This document shows, piece by piece, positions 8,471 to 16,984 of a stretch of DNA of 41,147 nucleotides. Made by a program: the position numbers and the translations under genes. The notes beneath the pieces are model-generated. The model did no database searches. It was not told the DNA's origin and saw only the letters and a program-made list of their open reading frames with translations. Each line of letters begins with the position of its first letter. The stretch's first letter is position 1. This DNA is from Magnetococcales bacterium (GTDB taxonomy: Bacteria > Pseudomonadota > Magnetococcia > Magnetococcales > JADFYX01), in contig JADFZU010000015.1 of the NCBI GenBank assembly GCA_015232365.1, positions 1-41,147 of the forward strand, written 5' to 3'.

Positions 8471-9889
8471 TTATTTTGATTCGCTAGAAAGCAAACGGCT
8501 AAAAGCCTGTTCGGCAGCTTTTGGTACCGAGGTAAAGTGTATTTTTAAAGAGTCATTACTATCACCAAAACCCACCACCTTGCCGTATAGTTGATCGGTT
8601 ATTTTTATCTCATTCTCATCAAAAAGTTCAATTTGCAGGTTGGTCATTTTATCTGCTTGCAGCGAAGTTGAGATTTCTGCTATTGGCGGCAATAGAGCTA
8701 CAACTTGCCCTCTGTATGACTGTTTTTTAGCCAGTTTTCCTTCTAAAACCGACATACGTAATTTAGGGCCATTTTTAATAGTGTTCAAAACAACATTTTG
8801 CGGTTTAGGTAGCTGTATATCATACTTGCCTTCAATACCACCAATCTGATAAACGGTAATAGGGGAAGGCACACCTTTAGCCCGTACTGACCATTGGTCG
8901 TCAATTCGCAACGGCACAGCACAGGCCTGCACAGTATCATTAGAGATCAGGATTTGACCACCAACTGAAAAAGATTCAATTCGGCCGGCAAGATTTATAA
9001 CCTTTCCCACCACACCATATTTGCTGCGCTGGTCAGAACCAATATTGCCAACAACCACTTGACCACTGTTTATACCACAGCCCATAGCAACCATTGGAAA
9101 CCCATGCTCTAGGTTTCTAGCATTGACATCAGGTATGGCCAACTGCATCTCAAGGGCACAAGCCACTGCTCTTTGGGCATCATCTTCACTGCTTGTCGGT
9201 GCTCCAAAAACCACCAGTATACCATCACCCAACAGCTCGATGATTGTTCCATTATATTTAATTATTATTCCGGTCATCACCTCCAGATAGATATTGAGCA
9301 TAATGATGACCTGCTCTGGCGACAGCCCCTCGCAGATAGTGGTAAATCCACGCAGATCTGTCATCATGACTGTTACAAATTTACTCTCCCCGCCCAGCTT
9401 CAACCCTTCTGGCTTATCAAGAATGGTTGCAGCAACCTCATCTGACATATAACGGCCAAATGTTTTGCGAATAAAAAGGTTGGACTGTTCCAGACTACAG
9501 TGCAGGGATCTTATTTTGAGTTGAGTCTGAACCCTGGTATGAACAATTGATGGCTTTATGGGTTTGGTAATATAATCTACTGCTCCCAACTCAAACCCCT
9601 TTGCCTCGTCTATCTCCCCTTGCATGGCGGTGATAAAGATAACTGGAATATTTTTGGTTTTGTGGCTCTCCTTTAACCTCCGGCATACCTCAAAACCATC
9701 CATTTCAGGCATCATTATGTCGAGAAGAATCAAATCAGGAGAGATTTTTCTGGCAACCTCCAAAGCCTGTAGCCCATTGGTAGCGATGGAGGTTTTATAA
9801 CCAGTACCCAAACATGCTATGAGAACTTTAATATTGCTCGGCTGGTCATCAACAATGAGGATTCTAGCTTTATCTTTGTCTGAAGTCAT
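8471..9889 (-). CDS. Response regulator with class III adenylate/guanylate cyclase domain
   Basis: 472 residues. The N-terminal receiver domain (about 8-125) has VDDQ, LLDIMMPEMDG and the conserved Lys in DYITKP. A linker leads to a class III nucleotide cyclase domain (about 165-345): MMTDLRGFTT and LLGDGILVVFG supply the two metal-binding Asp residues, and GKVINLAGRIES supplies the Asn/Arg pair that stabilises the transition state. The last ~100 residues (from about 370) are beta-rich and may be PilZ-like, but no RxxxR motif is clear. The product is probably cAMP, made in the cytoplasm under control of phosphorylation. The gene overlaps the upstream hybrid kinase by 4 bp (ATGA), so that kinase is the likely phospho-donor. 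ATP versus GTP specificity cannot be decided from sequence alone. Confidence 0.92.
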   Translation of the reverse strand: MTSDKDKARILIVDDQPSNIKVLIACLGTGYKTSIATNGLQALEVARKISPDLILLDIMMPEMDGFEVCRRLKESHKTKNIPVIFITAMQGEIDEAKGFELGAVDYITKPIKPSIVHTRVQTQLKIRSLHCSLEQSNLFIRKTFGRYMSDEVAATILDKPEGLKLGGESKFVTVMMTDLRGFTTICEGLSPEQVIIMLNIYLEVMTGIIIKYNGTIIELLGDGILVVFGAPTSSEDDAQRAVACALEMQLAIPDVNARNLEHGFPMVAMGCGINSGQVVVGNIGSDQRSKYGVVGKVINLAGRIESFSVGGQILISNDTVQACAVPLRIDDQWSVRAKGVPSPITVYQIGGIEGKYDIQLPKPQNVVLNTIKNGPKLRMSVLEGKLAKKQSYRGQVVALLPPIAEISTSLQADKMTNLQIELFDENEIKITDQLYGKVVGFGDSNDSLKIHFTSVPKAAEQAFSRLLSSESK

Positions 9890-12276
9890 AACGCCTGATC
9901 TTTTTCAGCCATCAACTCTTCCCGCATAAAAAGCAAAGTGGAGTTGGCAGATTCAAAATCAAATTTATCTAGATGTTCGGCAACTGTAGTCAACTGTTGT
10001 TGCATCTTACTGCCTGCAAATAGTGGCCTGAGGGCATCCAAAAAATGCATTGATTCACCATCATTATTGACAAGCAGTTTAGAGAGGTGGGTTAGCATTG
10101 AGTTAACTTCATTGAGATCCAACACTTTACCTTCAGAATTTTCAGGCTGTTCTTGCTCCTCTTCCGACTCTAGAGTTGCAACCGATTTAAGGACTCTGTT
10201 AAGAGCAGTTGAAAAATCAGCCAACAGACCTGGCCAGGCCCCTTGCTCTCTCTTTTTTATAGCCTGCTCCAGACTGTTTGCCACAAAACTCAGCTTATCT
10301 GCTCCAAGGTTGGCAGCAACGCCTTTTATAGCATGAACATACTGGCCAGCTATTACGGTTTCGCCATTATTCAAAGCAATTTGTATAGTTTCACTCGCTT
10401 CCCCATAGTCACGGGCAAATGATCGCATAAGATTTTTATAGAGTTTTTCATCTCCACCCATACGATGCAGAGTGGTTATTGTGTCAGTATCGGGAAAATC
10501 ATCATCAGGAAATGAGTTTTGACCTAGCACAGCATTTTTATTGATTATTGTATCTATCTCTACCTTTTTATGACGTGGTTTAATAAACTTGACCAATGTA
10601 GAGTATAGCTGTTCATTATCGATTGGTTTATCTACCCTTCCAACCATTCCAGCAGCCAGAATCTCTGTATTATCACCATCATTCACATTGGCAGTCATGG
10701 CGATAACCGGTATATTTTTGCGGCGGCGGTCCTCACGAATACGTTTCGTGGCTGTAATACCATCCATCTCCGGCATTTGAATATCCATCAATACAGCATC
10801 AAAGTTGGTCTGCCAAACTATCTCTAATGCCTCTTTACCATTTGTGGCTTCAATAACAACAACACCAACATTCTCCAAGACCGCCTTGGCTACATCACGG
10901 TTAATGGCATTATCATCTACCACAAGGATAATGGAACCAGCTATTTTTTCCATTACTTTGGCATCTACCACAGCCACTGCTGTTTGCTCTCTAAGTTTGG
11001 CATCTTCTCGCCCGAAAAGCTCCATAATGGCATCGTGCAGTTTAAGGCAACTTAACGGCTTTTGCAGGAACATGTCCACACCGATACTACCAGCCTTTCG
11101 CTTTTGCCATTCATCCTCAACTGCAATAGGCATTATTATTTTTGGAGTCTTGAGCGGTGAAGTTGTTTCTAAAGTTGCCAGCAGACGCTTGATGATTACA
11201 AGAGAGTCCATATCCGGCTGCCGGCTATCTACAAACAGCAGGTCAAAGCCTGCTCCTTTTGCTGCTTTGTCGCCAATTATCTCTACCGCCTCCTGGTAAG
11301 ATGCCGCCGTAGTTGCTTTGAACTTGAATCCATCCATGACCTCCTGAAGGTTTTCTCGAGCAGTTTGGTTATCATCGACAACCAGTACATTTAACTTTTT
11401 AAAATCCTCAGGAGGAAGTATTGGCCGGTTGGCAACATGTTCCGGGATGGCTAAGTTTATGGTAAAGTAGAATGTACTGCCTTGACCAAATTTGCTTTCT
11501 ATCTTTAGCTCTCCCCCCATCATATCTACCAGTTTCTTGCAGATGCTCAACCCCAATCCGCTTCCACCATAATTACGGCTAATAGTGCTGTCAGCTTGAG
11601 AAAACCTGGCTAATATATCCTCCATACGGTCTTCTTTGATGCCGATACCTGTATCATTGACAGAAAAAGTTATGGGAACATGGTTTGCATTGCCTTCACC
11701 GGCAGTAACACGGATGCCAACCTCACCATTCTTAGTGAACTTGATGGCGTTGCCAATAAGGTTGATCAGTAGTTGCTCCAGCCTGGTATCGTCACCTATT
11801 AAATCATAAGGAACTGATGGAGCAACTGAAATGTTTAACTCATTACCTTTATCATTAGCACTTTTATAAAGAAGATCGCCAAGATTCTCTAGCAGGGTCC
11901 GAATGTCAAACTCTACTGGAGCTAACTGTAGTTTTCCAGCTTCAATTTTTGAAAAGTCCAGGATATCGTTGATAATTGTCAATAGGGAGCGAGAAGATCG
12001 TTCAACTTTGTGCAGATAATCCCTTATTTTTTCCGGGAGACTGAAGTTTAACATGAGATTGGTGAGACCGATGATAGCGTTCATTGGGGTACGGATTTCA
12101 TGGCTCATGTTAGCCAGAAACTCAGACTTGGCGACATTTGACCGTTCAGCAGCATTTTTTGCTTCTTGAAGTCTGGCTTCAGCAATTTTGTATCTGGCAA
12201 TCTCTTGCTGCAGTTGTTGGTTGATCTTGAGCAACTCTTTGTTGCTCTTGACCAGATCTTCTAAAGATGTAACCAC
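9886..12276 (-). CDS. Soluble hybrid histidine kinase (HisKA-HATPase-REC-REC-Hpt)
   Basis: 796 residues from a GTG start at 12276, just 4 nt after a GGGAGG Shine-Dalgarno; a TTG at 12288 precedes that site and is rejected. There is no membrane segment: an N-terminal coiled coil (about 5-45) leads into HisKA ([10 protein letters not shown], His59) and HATPase_c (NLIGNAIKF, DTGIGI, GGSGLG). Two receivers follow, at about 300-420 (FVDSRQPDMD) and 445-565 (LMDIQMPEMDG), both with acidic pocket and Lys. Then come an Hpt domain (VHAIKG) and the C-terminal helical domain with KFDFESA shared with two other signalling genes. Input is probably through a partner protein or the cytosol. It is translationally coupled to the downstream REC-cyclase gene, so a phosphorelay controlling cyclic nucleotide synthesis is the simplest reading. 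Confidence 0.93.
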   Translation of the reverse strand: MVTSLEDLVKSNKELLKINQQLQQEIARYKIAEARLQEAKNAAERSNVAKSEFLANMSHEIRTPMNAIIGLTNLMLNFSLPEKIRDYLHKVERSSRSLLTIINDILDFSKIEAGKLQLAPVEFDIRTLLENLGDLLYKSANDKGNELNISVAPSVPYDLIGDDTRLEQLLINLIGNAIKFTKNGEVGIRVTAGEGNANHVPITFSVNDTGIGIKEDRMEDILARFSQADSTISRNYGGSGLGLSICKKLVDMMGGELKIESKFGQGSTFYFTINLAIPEHVANRPILPPEDFKKLNVLVVDDNQTARENLQEVMDGFKFKATTAASYQEAVEIIGDKAAKGAGFDLLFVDSRQPDMDSLVIIKRLLATLETTSPLKTPKIIMPIAVEDEWQKRKAGSIGVDMFLQKPLSCLKLHDAIMELFGREDAKLREQTAVAVVDAKVMEKIAGSIILVVDDNAINRDVAKAVLENVGVVVIEATNGKEALEIVWQTNFDAVLMDIQMPEMDGITATKRIREDRRRKNIPVIAMTANVNDGDNTEILAAGMVGRVDKPIDNEQLYSTLVKFIKPRHKKVEIDTIINKNAVLGQNSFPDDDFPDTDTITTLHRMGGDEKLYKNLMRSFARDYGEASETIQIALNNGETVIAGQYVHAIKGVAANLGADKLSFVANSLEQAIKKREQGAWPGLLADFSTALNRVLKSVATLESEEEQEQPENSEGKVLDLNEVNSMLTHLSKLLVNNDGESMHFLDALRPLFAGSKMQQQLTTVAEHLDKFDFESANSTLLFMREELMAEKDQAL

Positions 12277-12306
12277 AACACCTCCCAAGATTCTAACTTT
12301 GATTAA

Positions 12307-12346
12307 TTTAACCTAGGTGTCCAGCCCGACATACTACTAGGTTAAA
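12307..12346. repeat. Perfect 10-bp inverted repeat TTTAACCTAG/CTAGGTTAAA
   Basis: The arms are at 12307-12316 and 12337-12346 with a 20-nt spacer. The arms match the outer ends of the ~174-bp palindromic element family, and TTTAACCTAGGTGT recurs with one mismatch at 16726-16739. It lies in the predicted leader of the hybrid kinase gene, between candidate promoter and start, where it could form an RNA hairpin or bind a protein. Confidence 0.7.
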
Positions 12347-12376
12347 AAGCTTCTGACAGTTAAGAAACAGTCTGTT

Positions 12377-12405
12377 ATCATATCAAAAACAGGGATAAAA
12401 TACAA
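12377..12405 (-). promoter_or_regulatory. Candidate sigma70 promoter for the kinase-cyclase operon
   Basis: On the minus strand a TTGTAT -35 (12400-12405) and a TATGAT -10 (12377-12382) are separated by 17 bp, about 100 bp upstream of the GTG start. It is the best match in the 216-bp gap, which also holds the start region of the divergent adaptor operon. Confidence 0.4.
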
Positions 12406-12492
12406 AACAACATTTTATTGAATCTACAAGAGAATAGAGGTATTGTTAATAGAGTTTCCCTCCATGAAGATTTATATGGTTAATCGCCTTTT

Positions 12493-13257
12493 ATGCACAC
12501 TCTAATTAAAACAATTTTCGCTGTTTTTGTGGCTCTATTCTCAATTCTGAGTTGGGCTGAGGCTCAACCAGGCACTCAAGCCTCACAAAAACAGTTACAG
12601 GTTCGTGTGCTTTTGGCTGCACAAAACGAAACAGTTCTTGCAAGCCGTATTGCCGGGCGCATAAAAAAGATCACTGTAGGAGACGGAGACCACTTCAAAC
12701 GAGGGCAACTTCTTGTGGTTATCGACTGTTCAACCCACAAAGCGAAGATAAAAAAAGTAGAGGTTGAGCTAAAAGAAGCACAACTTAAGCTCTCTGCACA
12801 ACGCAAACTTGAACTCCTTAAATCAAACAGCACCCTTGATGTGGATCTAGCTGTTATCGATGTGGAAAAAGCCGAGGCAGATTTAGCTATTATGCAAACC
12901 ACTCTAGCTATGTGCTCTTTAAAAGCTCCTTACGGAGGACGGGTAGTGGAGCGTAAGGCTCAAGTCTATCAAAGCGTAACTCCAGGCCAGCCTCTACTGG
13001 AGATTTTAGACGACAGCTCCCTGGAACTACGTTTGATAATACCTTCTCGCTGGATAAACTGGCTAAAGATTGGTAGTAGCTTTACAATCCATCTGGACGA
13101 AACCAATAAAAGCTATGATGCCCAGATCACCAAGATAGGCTCCCGTATAGATCCTGCCAGTCAATCGTTGACCCTTTTTGGAAAAATCAAAGGTGACCAC
13201 CAGGAACTTATCGCCGGGATGAGTGGCACAGCCAGCTTTTCAGTCTTAGACAAATGA
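12493..13257 (+). CDS. Secreted HlyD/RND-type periplasmic adaptor
   Basis: 254 residues starting at ATG 12493; nearby upstream ATGs are out of frame. A signal peptide (MHTLIKTIFAVFVALFSILS, cleavage near AEA) exports it. The mature protein has a split biotinyl-lipoyl-like domain (SRIAGRIKKITVGDGDHFKR and later LKAPYGGRVVE) separated by a short helical hairpin of about 50 residues, then a beta-barrel part ending in GKIKGDHQELIAGMSGTAS. It is small for an adaptor and has no N-terminal membrane anchor. It is the first gene of a three-gene operon and overlaps the next gene by 4 bp (ATGA). Role inferred: periplasmic bridge between the inner-membrane M50/HlyD protein and a TolC-like outer-membrane factor. 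Confidence 0.9.
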   Translation: MHTLIKTIFAVFVALFSILSWAEAQPGTQASQKQLQVRVLLAAQNETVLASRIAGRIKKITVGDGDHFKRGQLLVVIDCSTHKAKIKKVEVELKEAQLKLSAQRKLELLKSNSTLDVDLAVIDVEKAEADLAIMQTTLAMCSLKAPYGGRVVERKAQVYQSVTPGQPLLEILDDSSLELRLIIPSRWINWLKIGSSFTIHLDETNKSYDAQITKIGSRIDPASQSLTLFGKIKGDHQELIAGMSGTASFSVLDK

Positions 13258-14603
13258 GTGACACAACTCCAAATCAGCTCGCTACCTGTGCTACACTTAT
13301 GCATCTTGAACTGGAGATCCGCCGGGCAGAAACCGAGGCCGAGCTGGGTTTTCTCATGGTCAATCGCACCATGGCACTGCTGCCGGCCACCACTATTATT
13401 TTCTGGAAAAGCCTGTCCGGTTCTGGATCAGGACGGGTAGAGCGGGTCTCCGGCGTTTCTGAAATAGAGACCAACTCCCCTTTTATTCAATGGTTAGAGC
13501 AGGTTTTCAGCGCCATATCCAATAAAGACAAAGCAGATATGGCTCACCAGATAACTGCAAAATCAAGCAGAGAAAAATGGCATGAAGAGGCTCCAGCTTA
13601 CGCTTTGTGGTCCCCTTTACTTACACATGGAAGCAATCATACAAAAAACTCTGTTGGTGGGCTGTTGTTGCTCCGAAACCAACCTTGGCAGGATGGGGAG
13701 ATTGGTATAGCACAACGTCTTGGCGAAACCTTTGCCCACTCCTGGATGGCCTTGGCTAGTCAAACAGAGAAGCGTAAGTATAAGAGCTGGCTGCCAAAAG
13801 GCTGGCTAACCCCTTTAGGGGCAATTTTGCTCCTAGCCACTTTCATACTACCCATTCAGCAGTCAGTCCTATGCTCAGCTACGGTAGTGGCACACGAGCC
13901 TATGGTAATCACCTCACCAATTGACGGTGTAGTCCAGAGTGTAGAGGTGTTACCAAATAGCATTGTAAAAAAAGAACAAACTCTATTTAGACTTGTACAA
14001 ACATCTTACAGAAACCAGAAAGATGTGGCCGATACCATTCTAAAAGTTGCCAAGGCAGAGCTGCTAAAATCTAGACAGTTGGCATTTTCAGATCCATCTA
14101 TCAAGGCTGGACTTCCGCTATTGCAGGCAGTTGTTGAACAGCGTACAGTCGAGGCTGAGCACGCTAACAGACTGCTGCAGCGTACTGTAGTCCATAGCCA
14201 GCGGGATGGGGTCGCTATTTTTGCCGATGCTGGCGAGTGGCGTGGTAGACCGGTCCAAGTTGGAGAGAAGATAATGGTCATAGCCGACCCACAAATGGCA
14301 CGGCTGGACCTCCGTATGGCAATCAAAGATGCCGTTATAATGCAACCCGGAGCAGAGGTTCTGTTTTTTTTAAATACCGACCCCCTCAATCCCCTACCTG
14401 CTGTTTTAGAACATGTGGCTTATAACGCAACACCTACAGCAGACGGCTTTCTAGCTTACCGGTTACTCGCTAGGTTTATCGACGAAAAACCACCTCGCAT
14501 TGGCCTGATGGGTACGGGGAAGATTTTTGGCGACAAGGTCTCTCTCTTCTATTATCTCTTCCGCCGCCCGTTAACAGCTTTGCGGCAATTTATCGGTTTT
14601 TAA
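13254..14603 (+). CDS. Membrane adaptor with N-terminal GAF-like domain and HlyD-type periplasmic part
   Basis: 449 residues. The first ~175 form a cytosolic alpha/beta domain resembling GAF (ALWSPLLTHG, VGGLLLLRNQPWQDGEI). A single membrane helix (about 185-203, PLGAILLLATFILPI) follows. The periplasmic part begins with a biotinyl-lipoyl-like half (ITSPIDGVVQSVEVLPNSIV), then a short helical hairpin and the second half (VHSQRDGVAIFADAGEWRGR) and a beta barrel. The topology would place a small-molecule or protein-sensing module in the cytosol on an exporter subunit. It overlaps the upstream adaptor gene by 4 bp and lies 3 bp before the M50 gene, so all three products are likely made together. 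The GAF call is moderate; the adaptor call is strong. Confidence 0.87.
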   Translation: MSDTTPNQLATCATLMHLELEIRRAETEAELGFLMVNRTMALLPATTIIFWKSLSGSGSGRVERVSGVSEIETNSPFIQWLEQVFSAISNKDKADMAHQITAKSSREKWHEEAPAYALWSPLLTHGSNHTKNSVGGLLLLRNQPWQDGEIGIAQRLGETFAHSWMALASQTEKRKYKSWLPKGWLTPLGAILLLATFILPIQQSVLCSATVVAHEPMVITSPIDGVVQSVEVLPNSIVKKEQTLFRLVQTSYRNQKDVADTILKVAKAELLKSRQLAFSDPSIKAGLPLLQAVVEQRTVEAEHANRLLQRTVVHSQRDGVAIFADAGEWRGRPVQVGEKIMVIADPQMARLDLRMAIKDAVIMQPGAEVLFFLNTDPLNPLPAVLEHVAYNATPTADGFLAYRLLARFIDEKPPRIGLMGTGKIFGDKVSLFYYLFRRPLTALRQFIGF

Positions 14604-14606
14604 CAG

Positions 14607-16730
14607 ATGAGCAACCATAATGAAGGGAAAAAACTGCCACCCTTACGCAATGATTTGATCTTATACAGCGGTCCTGCCCGTAGTGACGGCTCCCCAACCT
14701 GGACTATATACGATCCGATCCGGCATCGTTTTTTCCGTTTGGGCTGGATAGAACATGCCATTCTCTCGAATTGGGCTGTTGGCAAGGTTGGAGATATTAT
14801 CGCCGCTGTACACCATCAAGCCGGTCTCTTGGTTACTCAAATCAACATTGGTGAAATGTTGAGTTTTTTAACCCACAACGATCTATTGCTAAGAGATGAC
14901 CCAACCGCCATTAAATCCTTGCTGCAATCCTATCAAAACCGTAAGCCTGGCCTATTGCAAAGCCTGCTGCATAACTATCTTTTTTTTCGTATTCCACTAA
15001 TCAAGCCTGACCGTTTTTTACAAACCACCCTACCACTTATCAAGTTTTTTTATAGCCGGGTATTTTTAACCATCCTGGGTCTGCTCGCTGTATCGGGGCT
15101 CTACTTGACCGCCAGACAATTAGAGGCTTTTACCGACTCTTTTCTCTATTTTTTCAATATTGAGGGACTGATCTGGTATGGTGGAACCATTTTCCTGGCC
15201 AAAAGTCTCCACGAACTAGGGCACGCCTATACAGCACGCTATTACGGCTGCCCAGTTCCAATCATGGGTATTGCTTTTTTAGTTATGTGGCCGGTGCTAT
15301 ACACCGATACCAGCGGAGCTTGGAAACTCTCCTCCCGGCGAGCGAGATTAGCTATCGGCGGAGCCGGTATGGCTGTTGAACTGTCTCTAGCGGTGCTAGC
15401 CACATTTCTTTGGCATTTTCTACCGGAAGGAGCACCTCGCAGCGGGGCGGTTTTGTTGGCAACAGTTACCTGGTTTACCACACTGTTGGTCAACCTCAAC
15501 CCATTCATGCGCTTTGACGGCTACTACCTATTAGCAGACTACCTGGGCATGGCCAACCTTCAGGAACGCTCTTTTGCCCTAGCCCGCTGGAGACTCAGAG
15601 AGATACTATTTGGTTTTGGCAAACCACCTCCAGAGCTGTTTACCTATAAACAGCAACAGATTCTACTCTTGTTTGCCTACGGAGCATGGCTCTACCGTTT
15701 ACTACTATTTATCGGTATCGCACTTTTGGTCTACCATATGTTTTTTAAGCTGGCAGGAATAATCCTGATGGCAGTAGAGATCGCCTGGTTTATCGGCAGG
15801 CCGCTTAAGCTTGAATTAAGCCATTGGTGGAAGAACCGCCAGCAGTTACACTGGAATAGAAACAGTATCACCACCCTCCTGTTGGCAATCTTTCTGCTGA
15901 CTATTATAACTATTCCCTGGCAGGGTCAGGTTGAAGCCCCAGCAATACAGAAAGCAAAATCACACTTGATAATCTATCCATCGGTATCAGCACAGGTGCA
16001 GCATGTTTTCATAAAAAGAGATCAGCATGTAGCAGCAGGAGAGTTGCTCATAAAAATGCATAACCCTGACCTGCAATACCGCTTTGAACTCATCAACAAA
16101 AAAATCGCTGCTTTACAATGGGAGATAGACCACGCTATCTCCAGGCGGGATGTTCTACAACAGCAGTTGGTTATTCAAGAAAAGCTACTTAAACTAATGG
16201 CTGAAAAAAGGGGAATAGAGGAGCTTGGCGAGGAGATGAAAATCACCGCACCGTTTTCCGGAGTGGTGGTGGAGTTGCAAGAGGGGCTATATCCTGGTCG
16301 TTGGTGTTCCGGCTCTACCCCTATGCTGGAGTTGACCGAAGATGGAGCCGCAACAGTTGAAGCGGTAGTATCTGAAGAGGATATTGGTCGCATAACTCCG
16401 GCAACCATTGGAACTTTTTATCCCGACCATCCTGAAATAACTCCGTTTTCAGTCCGTGTTCTCCATATTTATACTACGGCTTTAAGCTCTTTTGATGAAC
16501 CATTTTTTGCATCTCTGTTTGGTGGCTCCATCCCGGCACAGAGAGATGACTCTGGAGCTGTAATACCGGTGGGTGCATACTATCGTCTGATCCTTGAACC
16601 AACAGAAGAGAACATATCAACAGCCATGACCCTACCGGGAAGGGTTGTACTAGCAACCAAAGAGGAGACTCTTTTGCAGAGATTATGGACCACCATTGCC
16701 GCCGTGCTCATTAGAGAGAGCGGGTTCTAA
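14607..16730 (+). CDS. PqqD-like/peptidase M50/HlyD fusion, inner-membrane exporter component
   Basis: 707 residues. The N-terminal ~105 residues resemble PqqD-type winged helices (YDPIRHRFFRLGWIEHAIL). A polytopic membrane region (about 140-440) carries the site-2-protease motif HELGH (His202, Glu203, His206) and a distal NPFMRFDGYYLL (Asp304), matching the metal ligands of M50 metalloproteases. After a last membrane helix comes a HlyD-like periplasmic part (about 445-690) with a biotinyl-lipoyl split (SVSAQVQHVFIKRDQHVAAG, ITAPFSGVVVEL) and a coiled coil between. The complete ligand set suggests real metal binding, though such proteins may serve as a transport scaffold. It ends the adaptor operon; no ABC or RND pump gene is visible nearby. 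Its stop codon overlaps a TCTAACCTAGGTGT repeat end at 16726-16739. Confidence 0.9.
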   Translation: MSNHNEGKKLPPLRNDLILYSGPARSDGSPTWTIYDPIRHRFFRLGWIEHAILSNWAVGKVGDIIAAVHHQAGLLVTQINIGEMLSFLTHNDLLLRDDPTAIKSLLQSYQNRKPGLLQSLLHNYLFFRIPLIKPDRFLQTTLPLIKFFYSRVFLTILGLLAVSGLYLTARQLEAFTDSFLYFFNIEGLIWYGGTIFLAKSLHELGHAYTARYYGCPVPIMGIAFLVMWPVLYTDTSGAWKLSSRRARLAIGGAGMAVELSLAVLATFLWHFLPEGAPRSGAVLLATVTWFTTLLVNLNPFMRFDGYYLLADYLGMANLQERSFALARWRLREILFGFGKPPPELFTYKQQQILLLFAYGAWLYRLLLFIGIALLVYHMFFKLAGIILMAVEIAWFIGRPLKLELSHWWKNRQQLHWNRNSITTLLLAIFLLTIITIPWQGQVEAPAIQKAKSHLIIYPSVSAQVQHVFIKRDQHVAAGELLIKMHNPDLQYRFELINKKIAALQWEIDHAISRRDVLQQQLVIQEKLLKLMAEKRGIEELGEEMKITAPFSGVVVELQEGLYPGRWCSGSTPMLELTEDGAATVEAVVSEEDIGRITPATIGTFYPDHPEITPFSVRVLHIYTTALSSFDEPFFASLFGGSIPAQRDDSGAVIPVGAYYRLILEPTEENISTAMTLPGRVVLATKEETLLQRLWTTIAAVLIRESGF

Positions 16731-16984
16731 CCTAGGTGTAGGGAGTTCCCATCAAGCACAGATGGCTTAGATTTTAACTTGGCATATTGAATGTACTTTA
16801 GATGTATTTCACTATTGTTTACCAACATTTTGCTAATCATTTCACACACTCTTTTGTAACTTGCTGCTGTGACATTTGGAGCAACATGCGGGCTGGACTT
16901 TCGATACAGTTCACGCCACAATGTCCTCTGATGCGTGGTACTTGGGGAAAATAACTGGCTCCCCTAAAAGAAAAGGAACAACTG
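16731..16984. other. Gap with repeat remnant, no convincing gene
   Basis: 254 bp between the exporter operon and the REC-PAS gene. The left end carries the AACCTAGGTGT terminus of the palindromic repeat family directly on the stop codon (16728-16739). The remainder has lower GC and an unsupported 64-codon leftward frame. The last 15 bp hold an AAGGAA Shine-Dalgarno for the next gene. Confidence 0.5.

Noticed and set aside
14607..16730. Treating the M50/HlyD protein as an ordinary site-2 protease such as RseP
   Set aside because: There is no PDZ domain, and the PqqD-like N-terminus and HlyD-like C-terminus with adjacent adaptors point to transport.
16727..16921. 64-codon leftward frame between exporter operon and REC-PAS gene
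   Set aside because: It overlaps the repeat end, has no Shine-Dalgarno and matches no family; it might be a decayed remnant, but this cannot be shown.
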